Positions 17,273 through 28,059 of a stretch of DNA of 64,000 nt are shown piece by piece. Position 1 is the first letter of the stretch. Every line of letters starts with the position of its first letter. The translations under genes were made by a program, and so were the position numbers. The notes beneath the pieces were generated by a model. The model was not told the DNA's origin and did not search any database. It saw only the letters and a list, made by a program, of their open reading frames with translations. Source of the DNA: WJMB01 sp964581465. Its GTDB lineage: Bacteria; RBG-13-66-14. The DNA lies in contig CAZOOP010000010.1 in assembly GCA_964581465.1 (NCBI GenBank), positions 1 through 64,000 on the forward strand, given 5' to 3'.

Positions 17273-18163
17273 TCAGTGATCGCGCTCCAGGACGAAGCGG
17301 GCCAGTCGGACCAGCACCTCGGGATGGGACAGTCGCTCGGCGTATTCGACGGCCTTGCCGACCTGCTCGACGGCCATTTTCCTGGACTCCTCGACGCCGT
17401 AGAGCGCCGGGTAGGTGGTCTTGCCCCGCTCGGCGTCGGAGCCCACGGCCTTGCCCAACTTCTCCTCGGCGCCGTCGACGTTGAGCAGGTCGTCGGTGAT
17501 CTGGAAGGCCAAACCCAGGTGCTCGCCGTAACGGGTGACGGCGTTGAGCGCGGCGTCGTCGGCGCCGCAGACCAGAGCGCCCAGGCGACAGGAGGCGCGC
17601 AGCAGGGCGCCGGTCTTGTGGGTGTGGATGAAGTGCAGGATATCCTTGCCGGCCTCCCGGCCCTCGTACTCGATATCGACCACCTGGCCGCCGATCATCC
17701 CGAAGGTTCCCGCCGCGACGGCCAGCTCCTGGCTGCAGAGCAGCAGGCGGTCGGAGAAGACCGGGTCGCGGTTGGCCGCCCGACCGATCAGGTCGAAGGC
17801 GATGGTCAGCAGGGCGTCACCGGCCAGCACCGCCGCGGCTTGGCCGTACTCGACCCAGACCGTGGGCTTGCCCCGACGCAGCCTGTCGTCGTCCATGCAG
17901 GGCAGGTCATCGTGGATCAGCGAGTAGTTATGGATGCACTCGACGGCGCAGGCGACCTCCGTGGTCCCCGCGGGGTACTCGCCTTCGACGGCCTCGGCGC
18001 AGGCCAGCACCAGAATCGGTCGCAGGCGCTTGCCCACGGCGATGACGGCGTAGCGCATCGCCTCGTGGACCGAGGACGGGAAGGCCCCGGCGTGGGGCAG
18101 CAGGCGTTCCAGCTCCTCGTTGATCAACGTGGCCCGGGACTTGAGATAATCGGCAAGCTTCAT
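17273..18163 (-). CDS. ispA: Farnesyl/geranylgeranyl diphosphate synthase
   Basis: A trans-prenyltransferase that condenses isopentenyl diphosphate with allylic diphosphates and supplies undecaprenyl, quinone or carotenoid pathways. The 296-residue protein has GKRLRP, the first Asp-rich motif DDLPCMDDD, the KTGALL segment and the second Asp-rich motif as DDLLN (usually DDxxD). The last Asp is thus Asn, a change I believe occurs in other active family members. The start at 18163 has GAGGT four bases upstream; the longer frame to 18253 is unlikely. The IspA type is supported by length and pattern; chain length is not certain. A DXS gene, often next to ispA and xseB, is not here. Confidence 0.9.
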   Translation of the reverse strand: MKLADYLKSRATLINEELERLLPHAGAFPSSVHEAMRYAVIAVGKRLRPILVLACAEAVEGEYPAGTTEVACAVECIHNYSLIHDDLPCMDDDRLRRGKPTVWVEYGQAAAVLAGDALLTIAFDLIGRAANRDPVFSDRLLLCSQELAVAAGTFGMIGGQVVDIEYEGREAGKDILHFIHTHKTGALLRASCRLGALVCGADDAALNAVTRYGEHLGLAFQITDDLLNVDGAEEKLGKAVGSDAERGKTTYPALYGVEESRKMAVEQVGKAVEYAERLSHPEVLVRLARFVLERDH

Positions 18164-18294
18164 GGATACCTCGGGGGGCGCTGGTGCGGTTAAAGAGATC
18201 GCTATGAGATCTTGTTGATATCCTGGGATTATCGTTGCAAACAGCACAAACATTTTGGACGGATGATAGCTGCTGGTTTGTTGAGGCCGCGATT

Positions 18295-18400
18295 TATCAA
18301 GGGATCATGCACCCCGTTCGGATCGGGTTGTGATTGGAATCTGCTGATAACTCGTGAGTGATACCGAAAATGACTGTCACTGGATAGCAGTCTAAAAAGG
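18295..18400 (+). repeat. Dispersed AT-rich repeat, family B (partial)
   Basis: Aligns with 25658-25745: a shared AAGGGAT start, ACCCCG, GTGATT and GATAAC in order with similar spacing. It is diverged and carries no coding potential. Confidence 0.45.
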
Positions 18401-18685
18401 GCGGCGACAAGGGGTATGCTCTGTTGACAATCAACTATGACGGTAGCTTGCAGTAAACGCCCATGCGATTTCGACTCGACTCTAATTGCATCAATAACAA
18501 GCAAACAAGGTTGCCCTTGACGATATCGGGATCAAAGCGCAGTGCACCCGGACCGCGAATACCCGCTCGGTGAACAACTCATGATCAGACTGATTTGGTC
18601 CGAACACATTCCATGACGCCCTTTCTCTTCCGATAACCGCCGATGATTCTGCATCTGCTTCGTCGATCATACGTCGGCGGGCGGT

Positions 18686-18859
18686 ACCTTTGCCGAACCC
18701 CCTTGATCAGTCGCCTCGCCCGGCCCGGCGTTGGCACGTTTCTTGCGCAAGGAGGCGCCCTCGAACCGGACCACGTTCGACTCCGCAAGAAACGTGCCAA
18801 CGCCTACCCGTGGGAGCGGCGAGGGGTTTCGTGGTGTCGGGGAGCGGTTCGGCAAAGGT
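18686..18859. repeat. Palindromic element copy 3
   Basis: The outer arms ACCTTTGCCGAACC (18686-18699) and its complement (18846-18859) pair perfectly. The inner arms 18727-18747 and 18784-18804 pair over 21 bp and contain GTTGGCACGTTTCTTGCG. The 36-nt loop is nearly the reverse complement of the loop of copy 4. The element ends 16 bp from the xseB stop. Confidence 0.92.
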
Positions 18860-18875
18860 CCCGCTGCGCGCCGGA

Positions 18876-19118
18876 TTAGTCCAGGGGTCTCTCGGCGGTG
18901 CCGTCGGCGGTGTCGACGAGTTCGGCCAGGCGGCGCTCGGTGGAGTCGAGGCGGGACTGGCAGTGCCGGGCGAGACGGGAGCCCTCTTCAAAGAGGGAGA
19001 TCAGTTTGCTCAGGGGGTATCCGCCCTTTTCCAGCTCGGCCACGACGGCCTCGAGGCGTTCGAGGGCTTCTTCGAAGCTGGTCTGGCTCAGGTCCGGGGT
19101 CTGCTGTTCCTCGCTCAA
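18876..19118 (-). CDS. xseB: Exodeoxyribonuclease VII small subunit
   Basis: The regulatory small subunit of ExoVII, which degrades single-stranded DNA to oligonucleotides with XseA. The 80-residue protein has the family pattern: TSFEEALERLEAVVAELEKG near the N-terminus, then PLSKLISLFEEGSRLARHC, the two helices that form the conserved hairpin. It starts with TTG, preceded by a strong AGGAGG. The xseA reading frame runs 131 bp into this gene, so the two are translated from overlapping mRNA in different frames. A palindromic element follows the stop. Confidence 0.95.
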   Translation of the reverse strand: MSEEQQTPDLSQTSFEEALERLEAVVAELEKGGYPLSKLISLFEEGSRLARHCQSRLDSTERRLAELVDTADGTAERPLD

Positions 19119-20538
19119 GCTTCCTCCTCACCAGGCTGTCCAGGCCGCCGTCGTGGAGTTCGATGCGCAGTACGGCGCCGGGTTCGAGGTCGGCGGCGGT
19201 GGTGACGGGGCCGTTCTTATCGGAAAGGTGGCCGTAGCCCCGGGCGATGACGGCGTTGGGTTCGAGGGCCGCCAAAAGTCCACCGAGTTCACCGAGGCGT
19301 TGGTGTTGTCGGGCCAGAGAGTCACGAGCGGCCAGCTCGAGGTCGGCGCGACGGCGGTCCAGACGCAGTTGTTGCAGACGGGGAGCGCCGCTCAGTCGGG
19401 CCAGGGGCGCCCGGGCGGCCTCGAGGCGGCGCTGGAGGCTGTTCAGCCCGTTGCGGGTCAGGGAGCGCAGTCGTTCCTCATCGAGGTCGATGCGCTGGCG
19501 GAATGAATTGAGACGGTCGAGCAGTCGCTCGGGGGCCAGGAACTGTCGCAGGTTCTCGAGGCGCTGACGTTCGAGGGTCAGGCGGTCCCGGGCGATGCGG
19601 CGCAGGGCTTCGCCGGCGCGGGTCACTCGGCGGCCCAGCTCGGCCCGCTCGGCGGTGACCAGCTCGGCGGCGGCGCTGGGCGTCGGGGCGCGGATGTCGG
19701 CGACCAGATCGCAGATCGTCACGTCGACCTCGTGGCCCACGGCGGAGATAACCGGGATCGGGCAGGCGTGGATGGCGCGGGCCAGGGCCTCGGAGTTGAA
19801 GCAAAACAGGTCCTCGTAGGAGCCGCCGCCGCGCCCGACGATCAGGACGTCGACCAGTCCCGAGGATGCCAGGGTTTCGACGGCCCGTGCCAGCTCCTCG
19901 CCGGCGCGGGCGCCCTGGACCGTCGAATGACGCAGCAGGATGTCCAGACCGGCGTGGCGTCGTTCGAGGACGTTCAGGATGTCGCGCAGGGCGGCGCCGT
20001 CGCGACTGGTGACGATCCCCACCCGCTGCGGGAGGCGCGGCGGGGGTCGCTTGTGTTCGGTGGAGAAGAGGCCCTCGGCGGCCAGGCGTGCCTTGAGCTC
20101 CTCGTAGGCCTTCATCAGGGCGCCCAGACCCTGGAGGATCAGGCCGTCGACGATGATCTGGTAATCTCCCCGGGGGGCGTAGACGCTGATCCGGCCGTGG
20201 GCGACGACGGCCTGGCCGTTCTCGGGGGTGAAGTCGAGACGGCGGGGGCCTGGGCGGAACATCACCGCCTTGAGTATCGCGTTATCGTCGCTCAAACGGA
20301 AGTAGAGGTGGCCGCTGGAGTAGAGGCGAACGTTGGAGAGCTCGCCGGCGACCCAGACGTCGGGGAACTCGGTCTCGAGGGCGCAGCGGATCTCGGCGGT
20401 CAGCTCGGAGACGCTTCTGGCCCGCGGCTGGTCTGGCGGGAGCGGATTCTGCAGGGCGTCTCCCTTGAAGGGGTTGGCTGATACAGTCGTCGAGTGGTCG
20501 CGACGGGAGTCCTCGCGAAACCTTGCGCGTCGATTCAA
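18988..20538 (-). CDS. xseA: Exodeoxyribonuclease VII large subunit
   Basis: The catalytic subunit of ExoVII. An N-terminal OB fold (about residues 40-135: FPDVWVAGELSNVR, SSGHLYFRLSD) leads into the catalytic region with RVGIVTSRDGAALRD, GRGGGSYEDLFCFN and AVGHEVDVTICDLVADIRAPTPSAA, all hallmarks of XseA. A coiled-coil C-terminal part and the final ARGYGHLSDKNG motif follow. The annotated start is TTG at 20538 without a ribosome site; alignment suggests that translation really begins 25-35 codons later, where AAGGGAG precedes a CTG. The last 43 residues after VRRKLERG are low-complexity and overlap xseB in another frame, so the C-terminus is longer than usual. Confidence 0.93.
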   Translation of the reverse strand: MNRRARFREDSRRDHSTTVSANPFKGDALQNPLPPDQPRARSVSELTAEIRCALETEFPDVWVAGELSNVRLYSSGHLYFRLSDDNAILKAVMFRPGPRRLDFTPENGQAVVAHGRISVYAPRGDYQIIVDGLILQGLGALMKAYEELKARLAAEGLFSTEHKRPPPRLPQRVGIVTSRDGAALRDILNVLERRHAGLDILLRHSTVQGARAGEELARAVETLASSGLVDVLIVGRGGGSYEDLFCFNSEALARAIHACPIPVISAVGHEVDVTICDLVADIRAPTPSAAAELVTAERAELGRRVTRAGEALRRIARDRLTLERQRLENLRQFLAPERLLDRLNSFRQRIDLDEERLRSLTRNGLNSLQRRLEAARAPLARLSGAPRLQQLRLDRRRADLELAARDSLARQHQRLGELGGLLAALEPNAVIARGYGHLSDKNGPVTTAADLEPGAVLRIELHDGGLDSLVRRKLERGTADPGPEPDQLRRSPRTPRGRRGRAGKGRIPPEQTDLPL

Positions 20539-20681
20539 TCGACGGTCTAGTCACAGAGGACGCCAAGAGAGTCTGACCCGATATGCCGCCTGGCACCGCG
20601 GGGAGTGCAAAAACCCCCGCGACTGGGCTAATCTTAGCCCAGGATTTGCGGGGGGTCAAACGACAAAAGGTCGGGGCGGAG

Positions 20682-21134
20682 TCAGCCGCCGTTGTGGTTG
20701 GGTACGCGTCGCAAGCCCACGGCGGCGCGGTTGACCAGTTCGCCGATTACCGTGGTGGCCGAGTGCGAGCCGCAGTTGAAGGTGACCACTTCGGCCTCGC
20801 CGCTCTCGACGGAGACCAGAACGTTGAGGGTGTCCCCGTCGATCTCGATCTCCTTGACGGCGCGAACGATACGACGTGCTGCCTCGCGTGCGGCGCGTTT
20901 GTGGTCGGCTCGGCTGCGCACGGCGTTGAAGGTGGCCATCACGCAGTCGCCCATCAGCTTGTCCACGACACCACCGTAGTCCTCGACCAGTTGACCGACG
21001 ATGTTGAAGAATCGCTGGAGTAGTTCGGCGGTGGCGCGGTCCCCGAGCTTCGCGCTGAGTTCGGCGAAGCCGGTTACATCGCAGAACAGAACGCTGATCT
21101 CACGCCTGCCGTTGGGCAGTAGTTCTCCTTGCAT
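20682..21134 (-). CDS. Stand-alone class III nucleotidyl cyclase homology domain, possibly inactive
   Basis: The 150-residue protein is only a cyclase homology domain. The first metal Asp lies in LFCDVTGF, the second in the VDKLMGDCVMATF segment, and the Lys of KLMGD corresponds to the purine-contact Lys of adenylate cyclases. The region that normally reads VIGDxVNLAAR is VIGELVNRAAVGLRR: the Asn is kept, but the transition-state Arg is not in its usual place, and the protein stops soon after. It may bind nucleotides without cyclising them, or be a degenerate product. The start at 21134 has AGGAG just upstream; the frame is open to 21191. No sensor domain is fused to it. Confidence 0.8.
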   Translation of the reverse strand: MQGELLPNGRREISVLFCDVTGFAELSAKLGDRATAELLQRFFNIVGQLVEDYGGVVDKLMGDCVMATFNAVRSRADHKRAAREAARRIVRAVKEIEIDGDTLNVLVSVESGEAEVVTFNCGSHSATTVIGELVNRAAVGLRRVPNHNGG

Positions 21135-21700
21135 AAACTCCTCACAGATCCGGGCGGCCCCAATGCGACGGGGTTCCGGCGAAGGTTTCAAGCGTTGCCG
21201 GTGCGACCCTCTTTATCGCGGGATCGTACCGCAAGCGCGGCACCGTTGTAACGCAGGCTGTCTGGTACAGCACGGTGGCACCTTCTCTGTGAGGGGGGAG
21301 AATCTAGTCTTTGCTGTCGCTGGGATTATTGATGACCATTTAATGCGTCTCAGGAGGACGCTGTTTACGATTCCACTTCTGAGTAACAATATAGCACAAA
21401 CATCATCAATCGCCAAGTCCGCCAGCGGTTAATCAGCGATGTGGCAGGCGCGTGGTCATGGATAGGGGTCTCGATTTATACAAATGCTATTGTCAGTGCG
21501 GAGTGAGCCTATTAGGCAGTAACGTCTACAAGATGCGCCGGGTTCCAGTCATTCTGGGTTGGCACTGCTTTTTATGAAACAACTAGTAAATTGACAACCT
21601 GTTGGCAATTTCTACATTGGCGTGTTCAGCCTACAGGATAGCAGTCAGTATCCATGATTTCTTGTTTTGTCACTTGATCAAGCGTGTCGAACGGTAATCT

Positions 21701-21925
21701 CACCTAGGCATAGCAAACGATCCCGGACCAGCTAACTCAAACTCGAAACATCGATCCATCTCGAAAAACGACTGATACAAAGCTCTGTTGAAGAAAGATT
21801 TGTCTGCAGCCATAACCCTCGGCTTTAATTCGTTATATATACATAACAATATGATGCTTAGCGTTGAGCATCGTCATCGAGGCCAATGGCGCAAAGCAGT
21901 TGATTTTTGAGCGCCGAGATGTCTA
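21701..21925 (+). repeat. Dispersed AT-rich repeat, family B
   Basis: Aligns with 25722-25933: ATCCCGGACCAGCT, AACTCGAAACA, AAAAACGACTG/AAAAAGCGACTG, then the CGTCATCGAGGCCAATGG / CGTCGAGGGCAACGG landmark and GAGCAGTTAATT / AAGCAGTTGATT, all in the same order. There is no shared open frame. Confidence 0.6.
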
Positions 21926-22516
21926 AACGAGCATCCTCTTGGAATCTGGAAACTTACTTACCTGCCCTAAACAGTTCATTTGATATGCATACCTGATTGC
22001 CTGTTAATTGCATATGGGATCATCACAAGATACTGGACCAGCATTTGTAACCATGGAGAGCCGCATCGGGTAGGGAGCTCGATAAATGCTCGGCAAAAGC
22101 AGTCATCTCGTCAGACCGGCCAGCTATTATAATTTCTAAATCAAGCAATATACTATTATTAGTATGTTATTCTATAATAGCATTCAAAACCTGTGAGCGG
22201 GTCCAACTGCTTCCCGATTCCTGTAGCATTAATAAAGCAAGTCGAATTTAATTGCCACAAATCGGCAGCATAATAATGACAGCGGTATAAGCTATAAAAA
22301 CCTTGAATGGCAATTCATAAGCTGTAAGTACTGGTTCAATAATAAGTTATAATCCGTTGCACTATTTTGGAACGTCATCCAGAAACACTATGTCTGTAAC
22401 AGTTACGTGATCCTTTCACATATGAACACATGGCATCGCAGAGTGTGTTCTCAGCAAATCAGGCTGATCCGCGTTGGGTCGTTAGTCGCCCATCTCCTCG
22501 CTGAATTATCACAGCG

Positions 22517-22689
22517 ACCTTCGCCAAACCCGTTCCCGGCCCGCGCAACGCTCTCGCCGTCCTGCGGGGAGGCGTTGGCACGTTTCTTGCGGAGTCGGCC
22601 GTGGTCCGGTTCAAGGGCGTCTCCTTGCGCAAGAAACGTGCCAACGCCGGGCCGGACGAGGGTTGTTGGCGAATCGGTTTGGCGAAGGT
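22517..22689. repeat. Palindromic element copy 4
   Basis: The outer arms ACCTTCGCCAAACC (22517-22530) and complement (22676-22689) pair perfectly. The inner arms 22571-22591 and 22628-22648 pair over 21 bp with GTTGGCACGTTTCTTGCG. Compared with copy 3 the outer stem differs at two positions and both changes are compensated. The loop is the near-complement of copy 3's loop. It lies 140 bp past the polA stop. Confidence 0.92.
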
Positions 22690-22829
22690 CGCGGGGTATC
22701 TTTTCACTGCCGATACAGCGCGGCCTGGAGAGTTGAAGTCGGATGGTTCAGGACCGATGGACGAAACGACCGGGGTTCGGCTTCCGGTCGTTTCTTGGTT
22801 TCTCTTGTTCTAGGCGGTCCGGGCCTCGC

Positions 22830-25469
<2,640 letters not shown>

Positions 25470-25654
25470 CGCTCTCCTCGGTTGGCGTTGGATTCCTTGC
25501 GATTATAGCACCCAGCGGCGATGGGGTTAACCGGGCTTTCTTTACGGACCACCCCGGTCATACCCCACCGGTACCCTGATGGGGTGTCACTGTTGTAACG
25601 AGAGTATCGAAGCGCCCCCGCCGTGGATAGATCTTGTGGTGATTACCCGAAAAA

Positions 25655-25933
25655 ACAAGGGATTGTATACCCCGCCCGTACCGGATCGTGATTATAAATT
25701 GCCGATAACACGGTGGAAGATTCTCGTAGGCATCTCACACGATCCCGGACCAGCTCACTCCAACTCGAAACAACAATACCCTTCAAAAAGCGACTGTAAC
25801 GAGGCCATGCTGATATTAGTTAGCACGCAACCTTATTCCCACGGTGCCCGCTCATTATATGCTTGTTAATAGGCTACTTATGATCGTAGCATAATCGTCG
25901 AGGGCAACGGTTTCGAGCAGTTAATTAGTGTTT
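25655..25933 (+). repeat. Dispersed AT-rich repeat, family B (longest copy)
   Basis: Its first half aligns with 18295-18400 and its second half with 21701-21925, showing that those two partial copies belong to one family. IS1595-like copy 2 begins at its very end. Confidence 0.55.
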
Positions 25934-26563
25934 GGGATTATCACCTAATTATCAACAAGCGCGAAGTGTGCTCCTGAGGTAGTTTAGCGTGTTTTCGTCG
26001 TCGCGATGGCTGAATCGGAACGACCTTTCACGGATAAAAGCTTGAAGTTGCGTTAAAACCACGGTGATAGGCTTTGAGGCGGCGTTTGGCGCAGCCCCGG
26101 AAATTCTCGATGCCGTTGATAGGCACCTTGCCATCGACCAGGGTCTTGTCGTGGTTGATGCGTTTGTGGTGAAAACCGTTGAGTGACAGCCTGTTATAGG
26201 TCTTGTATCCATCGGAGTAGACGATCGCGCCCAGCAGGTGCTTGCTGTCACAGCGCTTGGGGAGGATGATCCGCACCGTTGGGAGGCCGAGCCGGAACAG
26301 ACGCGCTATCTCACGGCGCTTTTCCGGCGGCGGCTCGTTGCGAGGCCCCCGGAAACGATGGTTGAACAACTTGCCGCAGCGCTTGCACTTACGACGTCCG
26401 TCGGCGCAGCGGTAGTCGCACCTTGGACACTTGACGTGCCGGTCCCTCGTCCTGCTCCTCCCCGCCACATTGACCACTTTGCTTGTGGCAGGAAAACAAA
26501 CTTGCTCACGCCGATATAAGTAGCCAACTGCAATAGCTGATGTTCATCTTCTGTGATGATCCC
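25934..26563 (-). mobile_element. Decayed IS1595-like element, copy 2
   Basis: The termini GGGATTATCACCTAATTAT and, inverted, GGGATCATCACAGAAGATG match copies 1 and 3. The minus strand codes for a zinc ribbon (VKCPRCDYRCADGRRKCKRC) fused after an internal deletion to the C-terminal part of an ISXO2-like transposase: VYSDGYKTYNRLSLNG, KRINHDKTLVDGKVPINGIEN, then a frameshifted RERSFRF region. The helix-turn-helix and first catalytic Asp are deleted. Its flanks (TAGTGTTT, AAAGGAAT) do not form a direct repeat. The length is 630 bp. Confidence 0.82.
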
Positions 26564-26803
26564 AAAGGAATTGTTAATCCACGTACCTGCCACATGCATC
26601 CACATGCATCTCGCTCGATGTGTGCACTTGATTACAAACTAACTGCTTTGAACGAAATGCTATCCAGTAATACTATGCTCCGTTGCCGCTTAGTGATACC
26701 TTCTTGTATATGTCACAAAATAGGTAGGGATCAACACAAGAAATCGGACCGACTGTTTGCCTTAGGCAGCATCAAACATGATCCTAACAACAAAGGAGAG
26801 ACA

Positions 26804-27070
26804 ATGCGTAAGGTTCTGGGAGTCCTTGTTCTGCTGTTGGGGGTCGCCTCTTGCATCCTGTTCTTCATTTCGGCCTCGCAACTGGCCGAATCCGGTGATG
26901 AGCTGACCTACCTGCGCTCCGTGGGAGGCTCCACAGTGGCCGAGTACTACTACCAGGAGATCGGCCGCTTCGGCATCGCGGTCTCGATGAGTCTCTACGC
27001 CTTGGGTCTGGGGACGCTGGGGCTGTGTCTCGGCCTGGGGGCTCGTTTGCTTTTCAAACCACCGGCCTAG
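26804..27070 (+). CDS. Small two-helix membrane protein
   Basis: An 88-residue protein with membrane segments at about residues 3-24 (VLGVLVLLLGVASCILFFI) and 58-82 (FGIAVSMSLYALGLGTLGLC). The 35 residues between them contain SGDELTYLRS and AEYYYQEIG and should lie on one side of the membrane. AAAGGAGAGACA before the ATG is a strong ribosome site; the longer open frame upstream is ignored. It converges on the cold-shock gene. I recognise no family. Confidence 0.7.
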   Translation: MRKVLGVLVLLLGVASCILFFISASQLAESGDELTYLRSVGGSTVAEYYYQEIGRFGIAVSMSLYALGLGTLGLCLGLGARLLFKPPA

Positions 27071-27103
27071 GAATCGCTCAGCCGCAAAGCATTGTTCAAC
27101 AAT

Positions 27104-27127
27104 AAAAAGGGACCCCGGCGGGGTCCC
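27104..27127 (-). terminator. Terminator of the cold-shock gene
   Basis: GGGACCCC and GGGGTCCC with a 3-nt loop (27109-27127). On the minus strand it is followed by TTTTT, so it terminates the cold-shock gene; it may also stop the convergent gene. Confidence 0.85.
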
Positions 27128-27168
27128 TCGTAGTCGGCTCAGTTAGAGCTCGATTCTGTCGGCGATGC

Positions 27169-27384
27169 TTACGGGGCTTCCGTATCGCTGATGCGTGTGA
27201 CGTTGACGGCCTGGAGGCCCTTGGGTCCTTCCTGGACCTCGAACTCCACCTCTTCGCCCTCGAGCAGGGTCCGGCGACCCGTGCCGTTGATCGCGCTATA
27301 GTGCACGAAAATGTCGGGGCCGTCTTCCTGTTGGATGAAACCGTAGCCTTTGGCGTCGTTGAACCACTTGACGTTACCGCGCAT
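27169..27384 (-). CDS. csp: Cold-shock domain protein
   Basis: A 71-residue single OB-fold nucleic-acid chaperone. RNP1 (KGYGFI) and RNP2 (DIFVHYSAI) are intact, and the N-terminal GNVKWFNDAKG and LLEGEEVEFEVQEGPKGLQA segments are typical of CspA-type proteins that melt RNA structures. AAAGGA eight bases upstream supports the ATG. About 670 bp of non-coding DNA lies upstream up to fhs, and a strong terminator follows. Whether it is cold-induced cannot be told; no cold-box-like leader was identified. Confidence 0.96.
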   Translation of the reverse strand: MRGNVKWFNDAKGYGFIQQEDGPDIFVHYSAINGTGRRTLLEGEEVEFEVQEGPKGLQAVNVTRISDTEAP

Positions 27385-28059
27385 ACTGCTGTTCCTTTCT
27401 TTTCCACCGCTTCAAACATGGCGGCGGTTCTTGCGACAACGCTCGTACCGGGTCGTTCCGGATCATCAAAGTACGGCCAATGCGGGCCGATCCGGTCGGT
27501 ACAAGCCTTCCCCGAAAGGGGAACCGAAGAAGATTAACAGAAAGCCGCCGCCGGGTCAAGCTTTTTGTCTTTCAAGCTGGGAAGCTCGGGGAACGAGGCG
27601 TAAACACTGGAACCGTAGTTTGGGATTGTCAGTGAGTATTGAGCTTCTGCAACGCGGATAAGCCTTTCCTTCCGTACTTGAAACGCCGGGGGTTTCCGAT
27701 ATCGATCCCCCCTCAGACTGACCTCGGAAAAGGCTCCGTTTATTGCGACCTACTATCAGTTGGCTCTACCGCCCTTCCGGGTAACGCGAATGGCTTCGTT
27801 TTGTCTTATACTATATACGCCATAAGGGGCCGCACTGATTGTTATCGACACCATACGCCGTACCGGTTCACCCCCGAAAACCGTCGGAGATTGCAGGCGG
27901 CGTGCCATTGGATTGGGGCTCGGTGTATCGTGTGCTCATCGCCGTGTTCCAGTAGGAAGATCCTCACAACCGCTGAATCAGGCCGACTGCCGCTATTCGT
28001 TCCGGACATCATTCGCCATCATCGATCTAGTAACATTCCACCGCTGCCAAAGGAGTCCA
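27385..28059. other. csp/fhs divergent intergenic region
   Basis: 675 bp with no gene. A TATACT -10-like hexamer at 27808-27813 could belong to an fhs promoter, but no good -35 is spaced to it. I looked for a ZTP-type riboswitch before fhs and found none of its conserved segments. Confidence 0.5.

Larger units (their letters stand above)
18164..18875. other. ispA/xseB intergenic region
   Basis: There is no gene. It holds a copy of dispersed repeat family B (about 18295-18400) and palindromic element 3 (18686-18859). Confidence 0.6.
21135..22829. other. 1.7 kb AT-rich intergenic region
   Basis: The longest gene-free stretch of the window. No frame resembles a protein. It contains a dispersed family-B repeat (about 21701-21925), a GGGATCATCAC end-like motif at 22017, and palindromic element 4 (22517-22689). 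The base composition is markedly more AT-rich than the flanking genes. Confidence 0.6.
25470..26803. other. polA upstream region
   Basis: There is no intact gene. It contains a family-B dispersed repeat (about 25655-25933), directly followed by IS1595-like copy 2 (25934-26563). Confidence 0.6.

Noticed and set aside
18225..18560. Further MITE starting GGGATTATCG at 18225
   Set aside because: No matching inverted right end or target duplication was found downstream.
27800..28059. ZTP-type riboswitch before fhs
   Set aside because: I could not find the conserved helical segments of that class; only a weak -10-like hexamer is visible.
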